Positions 23,179 to 33,756 are shown, numbered from the stretch's first letter. The stretch: 64,000 bases of DNA from Kalaharituber pfeilii (GCA_015179045.1 WHUZ01000144.1:29676-93675); one strand, 5' to 3'. A program made the numbers and translations. The notes: a model not told the origin generated them from the letters alone.

Positions 23179-24033
23179 ATGCCGGCTGCATATTTAAAAA
23201 AGCCTGAGAAGGGTGAAAGATATGGGCTAAACCCCAGTGCTGCGAAAACCCGTTTGCAGGCTTATGCCTTTTCTCAAGGCTTCTTGATTTTGGTAGCAAG
23301 TAGCTCAGAGCAATGTGGAAGGATCCACTATAGTTTAACAGCCACTGCTGTGACCCAAAAGGAATATAAAGCTAGTGATGGTATGAGCAAGACTGACCCT
23401 GAAAAAAAGCTTTGTCAACGCCAGGCCTTGGTAAGTCAATTATAAATATATCTATTTAGTTTGAATATTAACTATTGAGGTAGCATCGACACCTTGGCTA
23501 CAAATGGGAGGTATATATATCCTTACAGAAGGTGGAAAAGACCAACAAAGGTAGTGTTCAAAAGGAATGGTTTATAGGAGTAAAGCAACTTGAGTATACC
23601 CATGAGATAGCAGAAAATCCATTTGATTATCCGGAACATTTAACATTTAACCAAGACCATGAAAAGCTTCTTACAGAAGCTCATTGTCTTAAAGAAGCTG
23701 GTGTTAGTCATACACAAGCAAATAATATCCTTCTTGTATCTATTGAGCATAAAGCCTATTACAATAATAGCAATCTATGCAAACCAGTTGCTGATAGTAT
23801 CTTACAAAATATGAATCGCATTTTTCAGTTGTTAGATAATGCAAATATACATTGTATTCCATGCTATACAATAATTCAGCAACAACTCGAACCTAAGGTC
23901 TAATGCCTAGATGCTCTTTTCTTTACATCTAACAGCCAAATTCATCGAGTAAAACGCTTTGCATTCGGTTTTATAATGGAGTTGGATACTACATTTCATA
24001 CGAATAAGCATAAGATGCCTCTTCTATCAGTTG
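23179..24033 (+). pseudogene. MULE 1 transposase, N-terminal part
   Basis: ATG 23,179 starts exon 1 (to 23,430). A GT-AG intron follows, and exon 2 runs from 23,529. Around 23,260 the segment LQAYAFSQGFLILVASSS matches the start of the DNA-binding region in the second MULE (YAFTKGFAVVTLSGS at 54,030). An in-frame TAA occurs at 23,901. Past it the same frame continues to FIMELDTTFHTNKHKMPLL, the first catalytic aspartate context of the MULE DDE nuclease, at about 23,972-24,025. The frame is then interrupted by the LINE at 24,034. Confidence 0.75.
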
Positions 24034-24965
24034 TTGGAGTCAAAGGTAGCTGCAACAGTGAGAGTCTGTGAAGTGGAGCTGCTCTCATTTGTAGATGATA
24101 TGAACTGTGTTATTCTGGATTGGGAAGGAGGAAAGGATATGAGGAGAATTGGGGAGAGAATTGCAGGAGTAGTCAGGGAGGTTGCTGAAGCTCACGATCT
24201 ACCACTGGAGACCTCAAAGGAGGAGGTCCTAGTCATGGGTAAGAAGGCCAAGAGAAGGGCAGATGTTGAGAGGTGCAAGTGGCTAGGGGTGATTTGTGAT
24301 AGCACTCTTGATTTCGACCTCCACTGGAAAAGCCGGATCGAGAAAGCCAGGAAACTCATGGGCGCGCTGTCTGGGCTAGGCAACTCTTAATGGGGTATGA
24401 GTCCTATCTCATGGAGAAAGGCTTATACAGGCATGGTAAGGGCAGTGGCCCTTTGGGGGTCCGAAATTGGGTGGAGAGGCCAGAAGCAGTGGAGAGAGGA
24501 GTTTGAGAAGTTGCAGTATCAAGCACTCCGCAAATGCACTGGTGCAGTCCGAGGGGCAGCGAGAGTAAAGGTCGAGGCCATTGCTGAAGTAGAGAGTGTA
24601 ACGACGATTCTCGATCAAGGCCAAGCAAGATATGCACTAAGATCAGTGAGGGACCCTACAGGAGTCGGAGATTTATGGCCGGAAAGCTTCACTGGAATGG
24701 TAGCCCCAGACCCAGACAGAGAGGGTGAGAGGGGGAGGGACTGGAGAGACTTTAGCTTGAATTATGCTACAGACAAAAATGATGGGTTTGAGTCAGTAGC
24801 TGGAAAGATTGCCAGCACTCTCGAGGTCAATGAGGAGGAGAGAGTGTCCTGGGGGCGAGATGTACACCTACCACAGACAGGCATTGAGGTCATTGACCTC
24901 AAGCTGTGCAAGGAAGGCGCCCCAGCCAAATGGGAAAAGGCCATCAATGAGGCTTTTTTTACTTG
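24034..24965 (+). pseudogene. LINE B reverse transcriptase fragment
   Basis: The frame starts inside the RT palm. LLSFVDDMN near 24,083-24,106 carries the FVDD form of the catalytic YxDD box. It continues with thumb-like sequence (CKWLGVICDSTLDFDLHW). An in-frame TAA at 24,388-24,390 interrupts it. The remaining frame continues with RKAYTGMVRAVALWGSE and on to WEKAINEA before the rearranged T-run. The 5' part of the LINE (endonuclease and RT fingers) is absent, consistent with 5' truncation at insertion. It differs clearly from the LINE A RT, so it is a separate lineage. Confidence 0.7.
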
Positions 24966-25080
24966 ATGGCTTGCAGTTATTCTATATTAGTTGCTGTATA
25001 GCTTTTAAAGCATGCTCAATATCAGCTATATTCTCACTATGAATAAAGTACACGCCAATAAGAAATGTAGTACCAGAGTT
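24966..25080 (-). pseudogene. Inverted piece of the MULE 1 transposase
   Basis: On the minus strand this encodes GTTFLIGVYFIHSENIADIE and then HALKAIQQL. This is the stretch expected between the first and second catalytic D of a MULE transposase. Read from 25,080 back to 24,966, it fits exactly between the frame ending at 24,033 and the plus-strand frame resuming at 26,126. Confidence 0.7.
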
Positions 25081-26060
25081 ATTTTTTTTTTTTTTTTTTA
25101 AATTCACGTAACCCCGCATACAGGCTACCAGCCTATGGCAGGGACCCATATACCCGGGCCAGGTTTGGGACAACTAACTACGGAATCTACATACACACCT
25201 TGAGCACCCAGTGCCCTCTGTCCCCCGGCCCCCGGCTACCCCAGATCGAGGCAGGCAAACCAGTACTCGACCGGGTCACCTTCCACGCCTTCTTGCTTCC
25301 AGCCTTTCTCCGCTAGGTCCTCCCAGGACTGCCAGGTGACATGTGCCCCATTTTTGTTCTTCCTCTGGGGCCGCTCCAGTTCGGTGCATCTGAACACCAC
25401 ATGCTCAGCACTCCATGCCTCACCACATGTGCATTGTACCTCCTAGCCACTGACCATCCTCCTCCACATAGCTCCGCCTTTTCCAGTCCGCAGCCATGTG
25501 TAATTTGTGAGTGCTCTCCTGCCCCACTTTACGAATTTGCCCTTCCCAAACCCTGCACGCTCCCTCTCCTCTTTTCTTTTTCGAACTAACTCTTGACGCA
25601 GCCCACCCTCAGTGGCCTGCCCATCATACCTCATGCACTTGGCCCCCTCTTTGGCCAACTCATCCGCCTTCTCATTGCCTTCTATCCCCACGTGGGCCTT
25701 GGCCCATGCCAGCTTCACTGCATCCGCCTTCCTTAGCCTCCGCCGCCTCTCTGCAATCAGCTCTATCACCCGCGCTAGGTCTGCGGTTCTTGCCTTGCCA
25801 GTTTTTCCTGCTTTCTGGACTGCACTGATAGCTGCCTAGGAGTCTGCGAGTAGTAGTACTTTTGCACTGCCATCAACTGCTTCAAGGGTACCCCTCATTT
25901 CTGAGACCTCACCGTCCCACACAGTTGCTTTTGTGCCTACCCACCGGGACCCCTCTGACTCACCTGCTACCACCTGCCTCCAGCACCATCCACCACCAAC
26001 ACCGCCTTCCTCACTGCGGCTGCCATCTGTAAAAATAGCCACTGAGTCACCCTTAGCCTC
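25081..26060 (-). pseudogene. LINE B RNase H region and tail B
   Basis: Minus-strand reading gives INEAKGDSVAIFTDGSRSEE near 26,010-26,060 (the first RNase H aspartate in TDGS), then LLLADS near 25,840. Next come AWAKAHVGIEGNEKADELAK near 25,650-25,710 and a cysteine/histidine segment near 25,400-25,450. The 3' end is tail B: CCTGCCATAGGCTGGTAGCC, then GGTTACGTGAATTT and poly(A), seen at 25,160-25,081. Internal stops are present. Confidence 0.75.
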
Positions 26061-26070
26061 ATTGATGGCC

Positions 26071-26125
26071 CTGCCTTGGCGAACAGCTGCATGCGGGGTC
26101 ACGTGAAAAAAAAAAAAAAAAAAAA
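26071..26125 (+). mobile_element. Tail-only insertion, tail C, at an inversion breakpoint
   Basis: In the present orientation this is CTGCCTTGGCGAACAGCTGC, then GGGGTCACGTGA, then 20 A. Its 16-base target duplication GGCCATCAATGAGGCT is split between 24,939-24,954 and the complement at 26,055-26,070. The A-run here and the T-run at 24,954-24,960 are the inversion breakpoints. Confidence 0.7.
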
Positions 26126-27624
26126 GTTTGTATAACTGATCAGAGACTAGCTCTATAAAGTACAATTGTAAGTATTTATTCTGAAATGAAATATCAATTA
26201 TGTACTTGGCATATGTTTCAAAATATCTAGAACTATATCTATATAGTACGTAAGAGAATATTATCTGAGGTTGCAAGTAAAGATACACTAAAGATTGTTC
26301 ATCTGTGTATTTGGACTTAGATACAGTGTATATCTTAAGAAACTTTTGAAAAAATCTTTAATAATATATAAGAAGTGTTACTACCTGTTAAACGTCAGTA
26401 TATTAATAAGTTTTAGCTTTCTAAAACATATTAAGTACTTCAAATTCATATATGCAACTATAGAAATCTTAGTTGCTATAGTATATACTACTATATAATA
26501 AGCTAAAAGTTTTCATCCTGCAATTAAAGCATTCTTAGATTCAAGGCATAATCTTGATAAAGCTATTTATTATCTAGTAAGTATTTCTTCTAATCTATAT
26601 CTAAAAAAAAAAAAAAAAAAAAAAATATTATATAAGTATAACTAACTGACTACTATATATACAAAGGTACAGTACTTCGATAAAGTCAGTGATAATACTT
26701 CATTGGCCGAGAACCGCAGTCACCTTAAGTGTCATTGGCTACTTCATCTAGATAGTACTAGTATTAGCATATTTTTACAGTTACAGAAGTATGAACTATG
26801 TATTACATTAACATATTAAAATATGAATAGCAAGCAGCATCATCTCCTACTTACTAGAACTCTGATTCTGCTAAAGATATGGAAATACTTCTTATACTAC
26901 ATGCTCGATTATTATCTAATATACTATTCTATATCAATACTTTCTGTACACATTTTTTCTTCTTGAGCAGTCTATCCCACTTTCACTTATTCATCCTTGT
27001 TGGCATCTCAACAAATCGGTATGGAATTCATATCAACACTGGACTACTATGACTCTTGACAATACTCAGCCCTCATTATCTACTCCACTTCTAACATCTA
27101 ATCTCTTACCTAACCCTCAAGGTCGATACAACTTTGTTCAGACAACATACAATCTCGAGAGTCATTTTGCAGCACAACCTGCTCATATAGCAGCACATTA
27201 AGTTCAAGAGTTTCAACAAACTGTTCAAGCATTGCAAACTTGTTGGAAAACTCCCACTTTCTTAACTATAATTTTACCTTCTCTAGAACCAAGCTTCCAG
27301 ACCCAGTTTCGAACAGCATCTGGTACTCCAACCTCACGTAACCCAAAGACAAAAGGCACTGCTCATGGGCCTACTGGTGCTGAAGTGGCTGAAGCTGAGT
27401 TAGCTAAATGGCGAGCTATCCAAGAACGTGATAATATTGCGGAAAATCATACTCAAGATGTTACCATTCTACACTCACAGCGAAAAGTGACTGAAATGCC
27501 AGAAGATCATGAAATTCAGGAGTGTGATGATAGTGCAGATAATCACACTCAGGATGTGATTGTTCTACAGTCACATAGGATAGTTCAGGAGGATACTGAA
27601 GTAGATACCCAAGTACTGGATTAG
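26126..27624 (+). pseudogene. MULE 1 transposase, C-terminal part, heavily decayed
   Basis: The frame ITDQRLAL at about 26,132-26,156 is the second catalytic aspartate context of MULE transposases. The following kilobase is AT-rich and full of stops, with a 21-base A-run at 26,604-26,624. A readable C-terminus appears from about 27,000: NFVQTTYNLESHFAAQPAH near 27,130. The open frame 27,232-27,624 contains PTGAEVAEAE, matching LTGAEMAER in the second MULE at 57,978. It ends at TAG 27,622, only nine bases before the right TIR. Confidence 0.65.
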
Positions 27625-27632
27625 GTGGTCTG

Positions 27633-27781
27633 GTGGCGTGGTGGATAACGATGTGAACATGGGTGTGAACATGGGTTGTATGTACTAGTAGATTAGCGGA
27701 TGCTTTAAATATATATCTGGCTAGCGCCTCTTATCCCTACTTCCATCCAGTCAGAAAAGTGACTGGATGGAGACATTCCGG
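27633..27781 (-). repeat. Right TIR of MULE 1
   Basis: Complement of the left TIR at 20,795-20,942, including the hairpin arms CCATCCAGTC and GACTGGATGG at about 27,742-27,770. The outer end is CATTCCGG at 27,774-27,781. Confidence 0.85.
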
Positions 27782-27821
27782 AGCAGCATATCACTGGTTA
27801 ACCACGAGAATGAGATATATT

Positions 27822-28341
27822 AGGCGGATTTTGCAAAGTCCGGTTAACACATATTTGGTTATTTTCCGGTTATTATTAATCAATGTTACTGTAGCAACGT
27901 GTTGTTTGTGGCTGAGTTAACCAAATTTCTGGCAATTTTCCGGTTATATAACCGAATAAATTCTGTTAAACACAAAGTGCGGGTAAGGACTTTACATCAA
28001 CACCAAAGTATCTTGATATATTTTACTCGCTCAAATGTCTTCCCAAACCCCTTCTCTATCACCTGCGCCTACAATTTTAGCATCCCGTGGGCGTGGTCGT
28101 GCAACATCGTCCTTACCGCAAACTCAATCTCCGGCACCTCAAACCCAGTCTCCAGCACCTTATGCGTGCGGTATGCGTGGAATATGCGTGCAGTTACGCG
28201 TGAAGAATAACCCAAAAAATAACCGCAGAAATAACCTAGGTACGTTGCAAAATCTGGGCCGTTTTTTGGTTGGGTTATCATGACTAATGGTTACCCGGAA
28301 AATAACCGAATTTCAATAACCGGACTTTGCAAAATCCGCCT
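27822..28341. mobile_element. Harbinger-type MITE (520 bp)
   Basis: Perfect inverted termini AGGCGGATTTTGCAAAGTCC at 27,822 and its complement ending at 28,341, flanked on both sides by ATT (27,819-27,821 and 28,342-28,344). Near 28,035 an open frame starts MSSQTPSLSP and contains SRGRGRATSS. This resembles the start of the Harbinger accessory ORF at 12,636 (MSQSTPLS, RRRGRPPR). The element therefore looks like an internal-deletion derivative that kept the 5' end of that gene. Confidence 0.75.
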
Positions 28342-28858
28342 ATTTCTAGCCCCTTGTGTTGGAGGTCTAGTCTTTCTCTCCTCGCTCTTGCTGCTTTGTC
28401 CTTTCTCCCCTCGGTGCTTAGAACCGGCTCGCCCTCCTCTCCTGATAAGAGCTTATATAATTTCATTTCAACCTCGCGCGGTTGGGGATTTTGGTGGAGA
28501 CGATGGGCTCTGCGGTGATAAAGGTGCTAATGGATGTGGGATGCATAGCCTTGGTGTGCAGGAATATACCTATATGTCCCAAGATGGTGAACTTTTCAAG
28601 TATGTTTGTTAAATCGTGTTGGCAAATCTATGGAGTTCATGCAGTTAGGAGCGATATGTATTCAGGCGAAGGAATCTGAGGTCGATATCGTTAAGTCTAT
28701 TGAGCGAAGAGTTGCAGGAATCGCACATATATATACATGAGTGAAGATACAAATAAACCAAAGATATAAATACTAAATATAATGCATGTTAGACATAACT
28801 GCAGAAATAACAATAATAACAAGCAACAACAAGCGCACGTTAATCATGATCTACATAG
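28342..28858. other. Intergenic, no gene seen
   Basis: No gene, repeat or terminal structure is recognised. Confidence 0.4.
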
Positions 28859-29269
28859 TTTTTTTTTTCTTTCTAATATCATTGCTCGCATGCCGCCCTA
28901 TGGGCTATGGCGAGGGCTATGGCGATTTTAAGAACATAGGGAATAAAATGAGGAGAGCGAAATAGGAAGAAGAAAAATGAAAAGGAAAAAGCCCCATCTC
29001 GTCCTTAGCATTCCATTCATCTCATAGTTCCACCAGTGGGTCCCCTTCTCCTTCGCCCTGCTCTGTGGACGTAGTAAACCCCCCAGTCCACCCGGCCATC
29101 GCCTTCTCCATTCCTGCATCTGTCCCATATATGTATCGTCGTCTCCTCCTCTGCCCCGTACCACCTGCACTCCGGTCCATCCGCCTTGCCTAGTCTATAC
29201 TTCCACGCTCGCAGGCCTTTACCGCCCATTAGGCCGGCTAGCGTCCGTACTCCATGTTCCAGCCTTGTA
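28859..29269 (-). mobile_element. 5'-truncated LINE A fragment
   Basis: The 11-base target duplication GATCTACATAG lies at 28,848-28,858 and 29,270-29,280. The minus strand encodes the ORF2 C-terminus (GGKGLRAWKYRLGKADGPEC near 29,170-29,230) with one change in the cysteine motif. Tail A and a T-rich run follow at 28,859-28,930. Confidence 0.8.
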
Positions 29270-30458
29270 GATCTACATAGTATAATAGACGTTATATAAC
29301 AACCGGGATGTGAAGGATGATCAGCAAATCAGAACTCCGTCAGGGGCACAAAAAAACATGGAGCCCCTGCTGCATGCGCGTGCGTTCCCGTTCAAGCCTC
29401 TATCTCACAGACAAGGATCATCAGATTGGAAGTTGGCGTATGAAGTATATTGTATTAACCATAGATGAATGTCCTCCTCATGAGAAACTCGTATCAGCTA
29501 GAAAAGACTCACCCACACTTGGATGACTTTGACCATGTTATCTTACACATTTCGAATGCTGCAAATAGCTGGAGGAGGCTTTCAAAAGGTGATGGATGGA
29601 TCTAGCCATGGGGAAGAAGCCGAGCTGAGATGAATAGAATTGGTCAGTTGCACGGGGCAATATGTAATATTGTCATGGCTAGTGGGAGGGTTTATTTGAT
29701 CACATATACGGAACGAGATGGTACTGGGTCATTGCACCGGCAAGATGCGATTTTTTTTTTTTTTTTTTTTTTTGAGTCACGTAATCCCGCATGCAGGCTA
29801 CCAGCCTATGGCAGGGACCCATATACCCGGGTCAGGTTAGGCAAGATGCGATGGGTGGACGAAATAACTGGATGTTGGGAGGCGAAGTTTAGGGATATTG
29901 AGGGATGCAGATATATACATTTCGCAATATATCGAAGCTTGGTTTTTCGAATTTCTCAAAATGCGAACGTTGTGGCCCAAGCGCTGGAAATACAATATCT
30001 GCACATTCGTATCATAATTTCAAACTGATAATAGATCTTGAGCAGGTTCCAAGGTCCGCTTGTGACCATTCTAGTAGGAGAAGTTGACACAATAGGACTT
30101 GGCCAATCAACAAACATCCATAACTTCAGACCCTACGGTCCAGTAAGGAAGGACTGGACCCTCAATCCTTCACTCCTAACCAGCCTCTCCATCTGTTGAA
30201 ACCTCAAAGGCACATGCGCCGCACTATATTTGCACACCCGGGCTGAATAACTAACGCGATGGGTCGATAACTAGAGGCCACGTCGCGGGAAAGCCAGGAT
30301 CCAAGTTCAGGGATGTTTCCTCGCCTTATGCACCAGCGAGAATGGAAATGAAGCTTGTTCATAAGGCTAAGACAGGTGCGATTCTTCGAAATTAAGGTTA
30401 CCGTTGAGTCATTTATATCCATGTCTATCCGATAAGTTAGAATTGATTGGGTATTCAT
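29270..30458. other. Gene-free stretch
   Basis: Apart from the tail B insertion at 29,752-29,839 nothing is recognised. Confidence 0.35.
29752..29839 (-). mobile_element. Tail-only LINE insertion, tail B (88 bp)
   Basis: Perfect 13-base duplication GGCAAGATGCGAT at 29,739-29,751 and 29,840-29,852. The insert is poly(T), then the complement of tail B (CAGGCTACCAGCCTATGGCA) plus about 30 bases of upstream sequence. It contains no coding part. Confidence 0.85.
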
Positions 30459-30592
30459 GTTCTAGCCTGTCCCCGATCATTGTTGGTTCACGAACCGACT
30501 GATTCCTGAATAATCTAGTCTAGCCACGAACATCCAGTTTAGTCAGGAACATGAATGTACCTGGAGGTACCTATATATATTTATATGCTCGC

Positions 30593-30594
<2 letters not shown>

Positions 30595-30622
<28 letters not shown>
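30595..30622 (-). mobile_element. Possible minimal tail insertion in a TIR
   Basis: A run of about 23 T followed by AATAT interrupts the left TIR relative to the right one. CTCGCTT occurs on both sides (30,588-30,594 and 30,626-30,632). It looks like an insertion of little more than poly(A). Confidence 0.4.
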
Positions 30623-30625
<3 letters not shown>

Positions 30626-31186
30626 CTCGCTTATGACCTAAGGTCATAGGAAGCTATCATAACTATCTCGGAGATAACAATGATACTATATACATCAAGA
30701 TCATCGCTCCATCTAATTAGTACAATTTCCAGTATTGCTTTTATAACAATTCTTCGAACATGTAACTTGTTGGCACATACATTTGAAACCAAGAGAAGTC
30801 CTCGGCATAGCCCACAGGGTGACATGCGAGTAATAATATTTTTTTTAAAAAAAAAAAAAAAAAAAAAACCAACAGAAGCACAAGAGCTCTGGCACTAAAC
30901 CTGAATAAGATACGATTTATTAAAATGAAGAGATTAAACATGTGGCAAAAATTTTGCCTTATTTTATATTATGACTTCCGAGGGCATATACGTAACTAAT
31001 TCTAATGAATGGTAAGGCATATGAAACTATATACTTTTAGCTTTTTAATTCTTGATCAATCATTTCACTTAGTCAAAAACTCATAGAGTGGCGTTCGGAT
31101 TAAAATTGTCGAGTTTTGAATGTGGCAAGAGATCAGGTTGAAGCTTACGTACTATGGATGCTTGGTGTTTGCCGGGATATTTTCAT

Positions 31187-31802
31187 TACTCTATGTGGCA
31201 ATACAACCACCAAAACTAGCATCCTTGGCATCAAGGCATTCCCTGTTTTTTCCATTATTGTATGTAGAATGGCAGAGGATTTCAGATATCTCCAATTTTA
31301 TTGAAATGCAAGAGAAATACCTACAGCATATCTAGTAATTTCTCTAGGATTTTTCACTAAGAGAATTATAGTTTACTGTATAGAAATTTGAAAAGTGCAG
31401 TTACAAAAATTGGTTTATAAATATTAGACTCTAGTATTTGTGCTGAGAGTACGTAGTGCTTTGTTATAGCAATATAATAATGTTGAGGGGGGCAATATAG
31501 TGGCGAGAGGGTAGTAGTAGAAACTTGCGTAGCAACGCAACAGTGGCAATGGTGCTGTGCTAGCTAGCAGTAACTAGCAGAGGTATGGAGGTACCTACAG
31601 GTAGATGTGCTGAGCGCATTGGCCCAGTCAGTTCATGAATAGACCAGTTTATTCAGGAATCAGTCGGTTCGTGAACTGACAAGGTTCCTGGCCAGGCGCG
31701 AACAGAGATATCCAAAACCCTCGGCCGTTCTAGATATATAATTGTGGAAATGACAGGGATTGCATTGATGCCAAGTATCTTAGTTTGGTGTTGGATTGCC
31801 AG
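31187..31802. repeat. Inner inverted repeat
   Basis: The sequence 31,187-31,290 pairs as an imperfect inverted repeat with 31,706-31,802 (for example ATGCCAAG with GTATTGCC/GATTGCC, and GATATC with GATATC). It probably marks a second element nested in the larger one. Confidence 0.5.
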
Positions 31803-31842
31803 AAAGGGTAGTTTAAATGCTTTTGCAAATGACAAGTATCTT

Positions 31843-31894
31843 TTTTAAAGCCCGTAACCCCACATAAAGGCTACAGACCTATGGCAATGTATGC
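31843..31894 (-). repeat. Degraded tail B remnant
   Basis: TTTTTTAAAGCCCGTAACCC followed by AAGGCTACAGACCTATGGCA is a diverged complement of tail B. No target duplication was found. Confidence 0.35.
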
Positions 31895-32589
31895 ATTTTA
31901 AGCAAGTCTTGAAGTAGCTATGTTATAAAGGAATTTTTCTGCTGTCACTTCTTGCCTGTGCTCTATTCTAATCATCTAGGTACAGGTGAGTTGCTGCTCA
32001 GCTGCAGTGTATACCAACCTCCTTCCTTTTTTTTTCCATACTTTTGGTTCCAATTTCTCAATGTCCGTATTCACAGTCCCAGCCTTACATCTTGCTATAC
32101 CTAAAGCCTAAGAACTTTAGGCAAATGCTACTCTATTGTACTATGTAGTTTTCATATACTGTATTATCTCTTAGATTGGCTATGTCTGTGATTGGGAGTT
32201 TGTGATACATGTTGAGATAAAATTTCTGTCATATCTTTTAACCTTAGGTTTAATTGATTGTATTTTAGAAGTTACATGTTCAGATCGTTGTAATAAATGA
32301 AATTCTGGTAATTGTACTAATTAGGTAGAGGGAGAGCAATGACCTTGATATATATAGTACCACTGTCACCTTATAATAGCTTACTATGACCTTAAATCAT
32401 AAGCGAGTATATAGATATATATCAGTACCTCTAGGTACATTCATGATCCTGACTATCATAGACTGGATGTTCGCAGCTAAACGGTGTTCGTCATCAACAC
32501 CACGTATTTCTCAGGAACCTAGTCGGCTCGTGAACCAACATTGTCCCTGGCCAGGCTAGAACATTCATCCCTGCCAGATGCCAATATCC

Positions 32590-33138
32590 CCACACCCGAC
32601 ACCTCCGTCACCCCAACCAACACCCCCGTTGCCGCCACTAATACAAGAAATGGCATTGTCGTACACGGGATAGCCCTCAGGAAGAACCTGGGGAACGTCC
32701 GAAAATGGTTGGAGGCCGCAAACAAAGATCTGGGACGAACAGTCAGAATTCTGTGGTTGAGAAGGAAGGATATTCTAACCGAGGAGGGAAACCTCACCAG
32801 CTCGGTCGTTGTATACGTGGAGAAGCATGTCGAGCTGGAGAGAGTCAGACTGGGGGGAAATGGTTAAGGTCTTGCCAGCACAAGTGGGATAGAGGACGGA
32901 GATAGGCCAACACTGTTTTTTCTTCTGTTTACACCTTAACACCGGGACATTCACGGACAGTGACATGATTTGAGAACTTCATTTGTTATTTCTCCTTCAC
33001 ACTGGCGGAATCAGGGATCACTACCTAAACGTTTGAGGTTTTGTTTTTTTCTCACTCTCCTTTTATTTCTTATGTAACTAAATCGCCACAGCCCTTAGGG
33101 CGGCATGCGATCAATGATATTAAAAAAAATAAAAAAAA
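32590..33138 (+). mobile_element. ORF1-only LINE derivative, 5'-truncated
   Basis: The flanks AGATGCCAATATCC (32,576-32,589) and AGATGCCAGTATCC (33,139-33,152) form a target duplication with one mismatch. The insert encodes the C-terminal ORF1 domain (GIVVHGIALRKNLGN near 32,655). It has the same stop position as other copies after one frame change, then a 3' untranslated region and tail A with an interrupted A-run. The open frame reaching back to 32,541 starts in the flank. Confidence 0.8.
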
Positions 33139-33291
33139 AGATGCCAGTATCCGGTATGCGGGTTACGCGACCTCCGAAAAAAAGATTTCGTACAGTAACT
33201 GCCGCTGGAGGAAGAACTAGTCTAGTACGCTCTGTGCAGCTTGAAGCTCGTTAATTCCCTACAATTGGTCAATTACCCATGTCCGGAACGC

Positions 33292-33756
33292 CCATGTCGC
33301 TACAGGCCTCTCAAACGACTCGGCGGGATACCTCGCCATAGCCCAAAGGGCGGCACGCCAGTAATGATTTTTAAAAAAAAAAAAAAAAACGGCGGGATGA
33401 CGGCGGCGCTGGCGGGATTGCTGGGGGGCAAGGGCCTCAGAGCCTGGAAGTTCAGAATCAACAGGGCGGAATGCCCGGAGTGCCGGGTTTGGAGACGGCA
33501 ATGGCCAGGGGGGCAGGCGGCGGTGAGAGACCCCCCGGAGACGAACGAGCAAGGGAAGGACCCGTTGGCGGACATGTTGGCGTGGGCAAGGGGGGAGATC
33601 TAACGTTTACTTCTTTACTTCTCATTGGATACTCATCCCGGATCGTTAATTCTCCTTACTGTTATTTCACACTCTCAATTTCCATTTTCTCTCCTATGTA
33701 ACTTCGCCATAGCCCATAGAGCAGCCTGCGAGTAATGGTATTAAAAAAAAAAAAAA
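33292..33756 (+). mobile_element. 5'-truncated LINE A fragment
   Basis: Encodes the ORF2 C-terminus (YRPLKRLGG, then ALAGLLGGKGLRAWKFRI and WRRQWPGG) to TAA near 33,601, then tail A and 14 A. The segment ATGTCCGGAA near 33,278-33,287 and ATGTCCTGAA after the A-run may be a diverged duplication. It is interrupted by a 60-base tail insertion. The cysteine motif of the C-terminus is shortened. Confidence 0.65.
33330..33389 (+). mobile_element. Tail-only LINE insertion, tail A (60 bp), in a LINE
   Basis: CGGCGGGAT flanks the insert (33,321-33,329 and 33,390-33,398). The insert is ACCTCGCCATAGCCC and the rest of tail A with 17 A. Removing it restores the LINE ORF2 frame across the site. Confidence 0.8.

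Larger units (their letters stand above)
24034..26125 (+). mobile_element. LINE B inserted in MULE 1, later split by an inversion
   Basis: Reverse transcriptase sequence lies on the plus strand (24,034-24,957). RNase H and tail B lie on the minus strand (26,054 down to 25,081). Both parts meet at the same 16 bases, GGCCATCAATGAGGCT (24,939-24,954, and complement at 26,055-26,070). These bases are also the target duplication of a tail C insertion. Re-inverting about 24,958-26,125 gives one continuous LINE in plus orientation ending in tail B and poly(A), followed by MULE sequence. The original insertion site is between 24,033 and the MULE codons now at 25,080. Confidence 0.75.
20795..27781 (+). 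mobile_element. Mutator-like element (MULE 1) with 148-base TIRs, host to nested insertions
   Basis: Long terminal inverted repeats (20,795-20,942 and 27,633-27,781) are nearly identical by eye. Between them, on the plus strand, are pieces of a MULE transposase: the N-terminal region, a first catalytic D context (MELDTTF) at about 23,975 and a second D context (TDQRLAL) near 26,134. The flanks AGGAGCA (20,788-20,794) and AGCAGCA (27,782-27,788) may be an imperfect target duplication. Three retroposon insertions interrupt it: 20,994-21,685, 21,867-23,147 and the LINE starting at 24,034. An inversion of about 1.16 kb rearranges its middle. Confidence 0.85.
30459..32562. mobile_element. DNA transposon-like element with long TIRs, no coding capacity seen
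   Basis: The left end starts GTTCTAGCCTG at 30,459 and the complement ends at 32,562. The repeats can be followed for roughly 190 bases with substitutions and small gaps (GGTTCACGA, ATTCCTGA, GAATGTACCT, CGCTTATGA blocks). The flanks carry ATTCAT at 30,453-30,458 and 32,563-32,568. Inside is a further inverted repeat (31,187-31,290 against 31,706-31,802). A third copy of the end sequence is at about 31,570-31,700. No transposase motif was found and the superfamily is unknown. Confidence 0.6.

Noticed and set aside
20795..27781. Regarding each retroposon and MULE piece as separate neighbouring elements
   Set aside because: Target duplications and the matching 148-base ends show insertions nested in one MULE.
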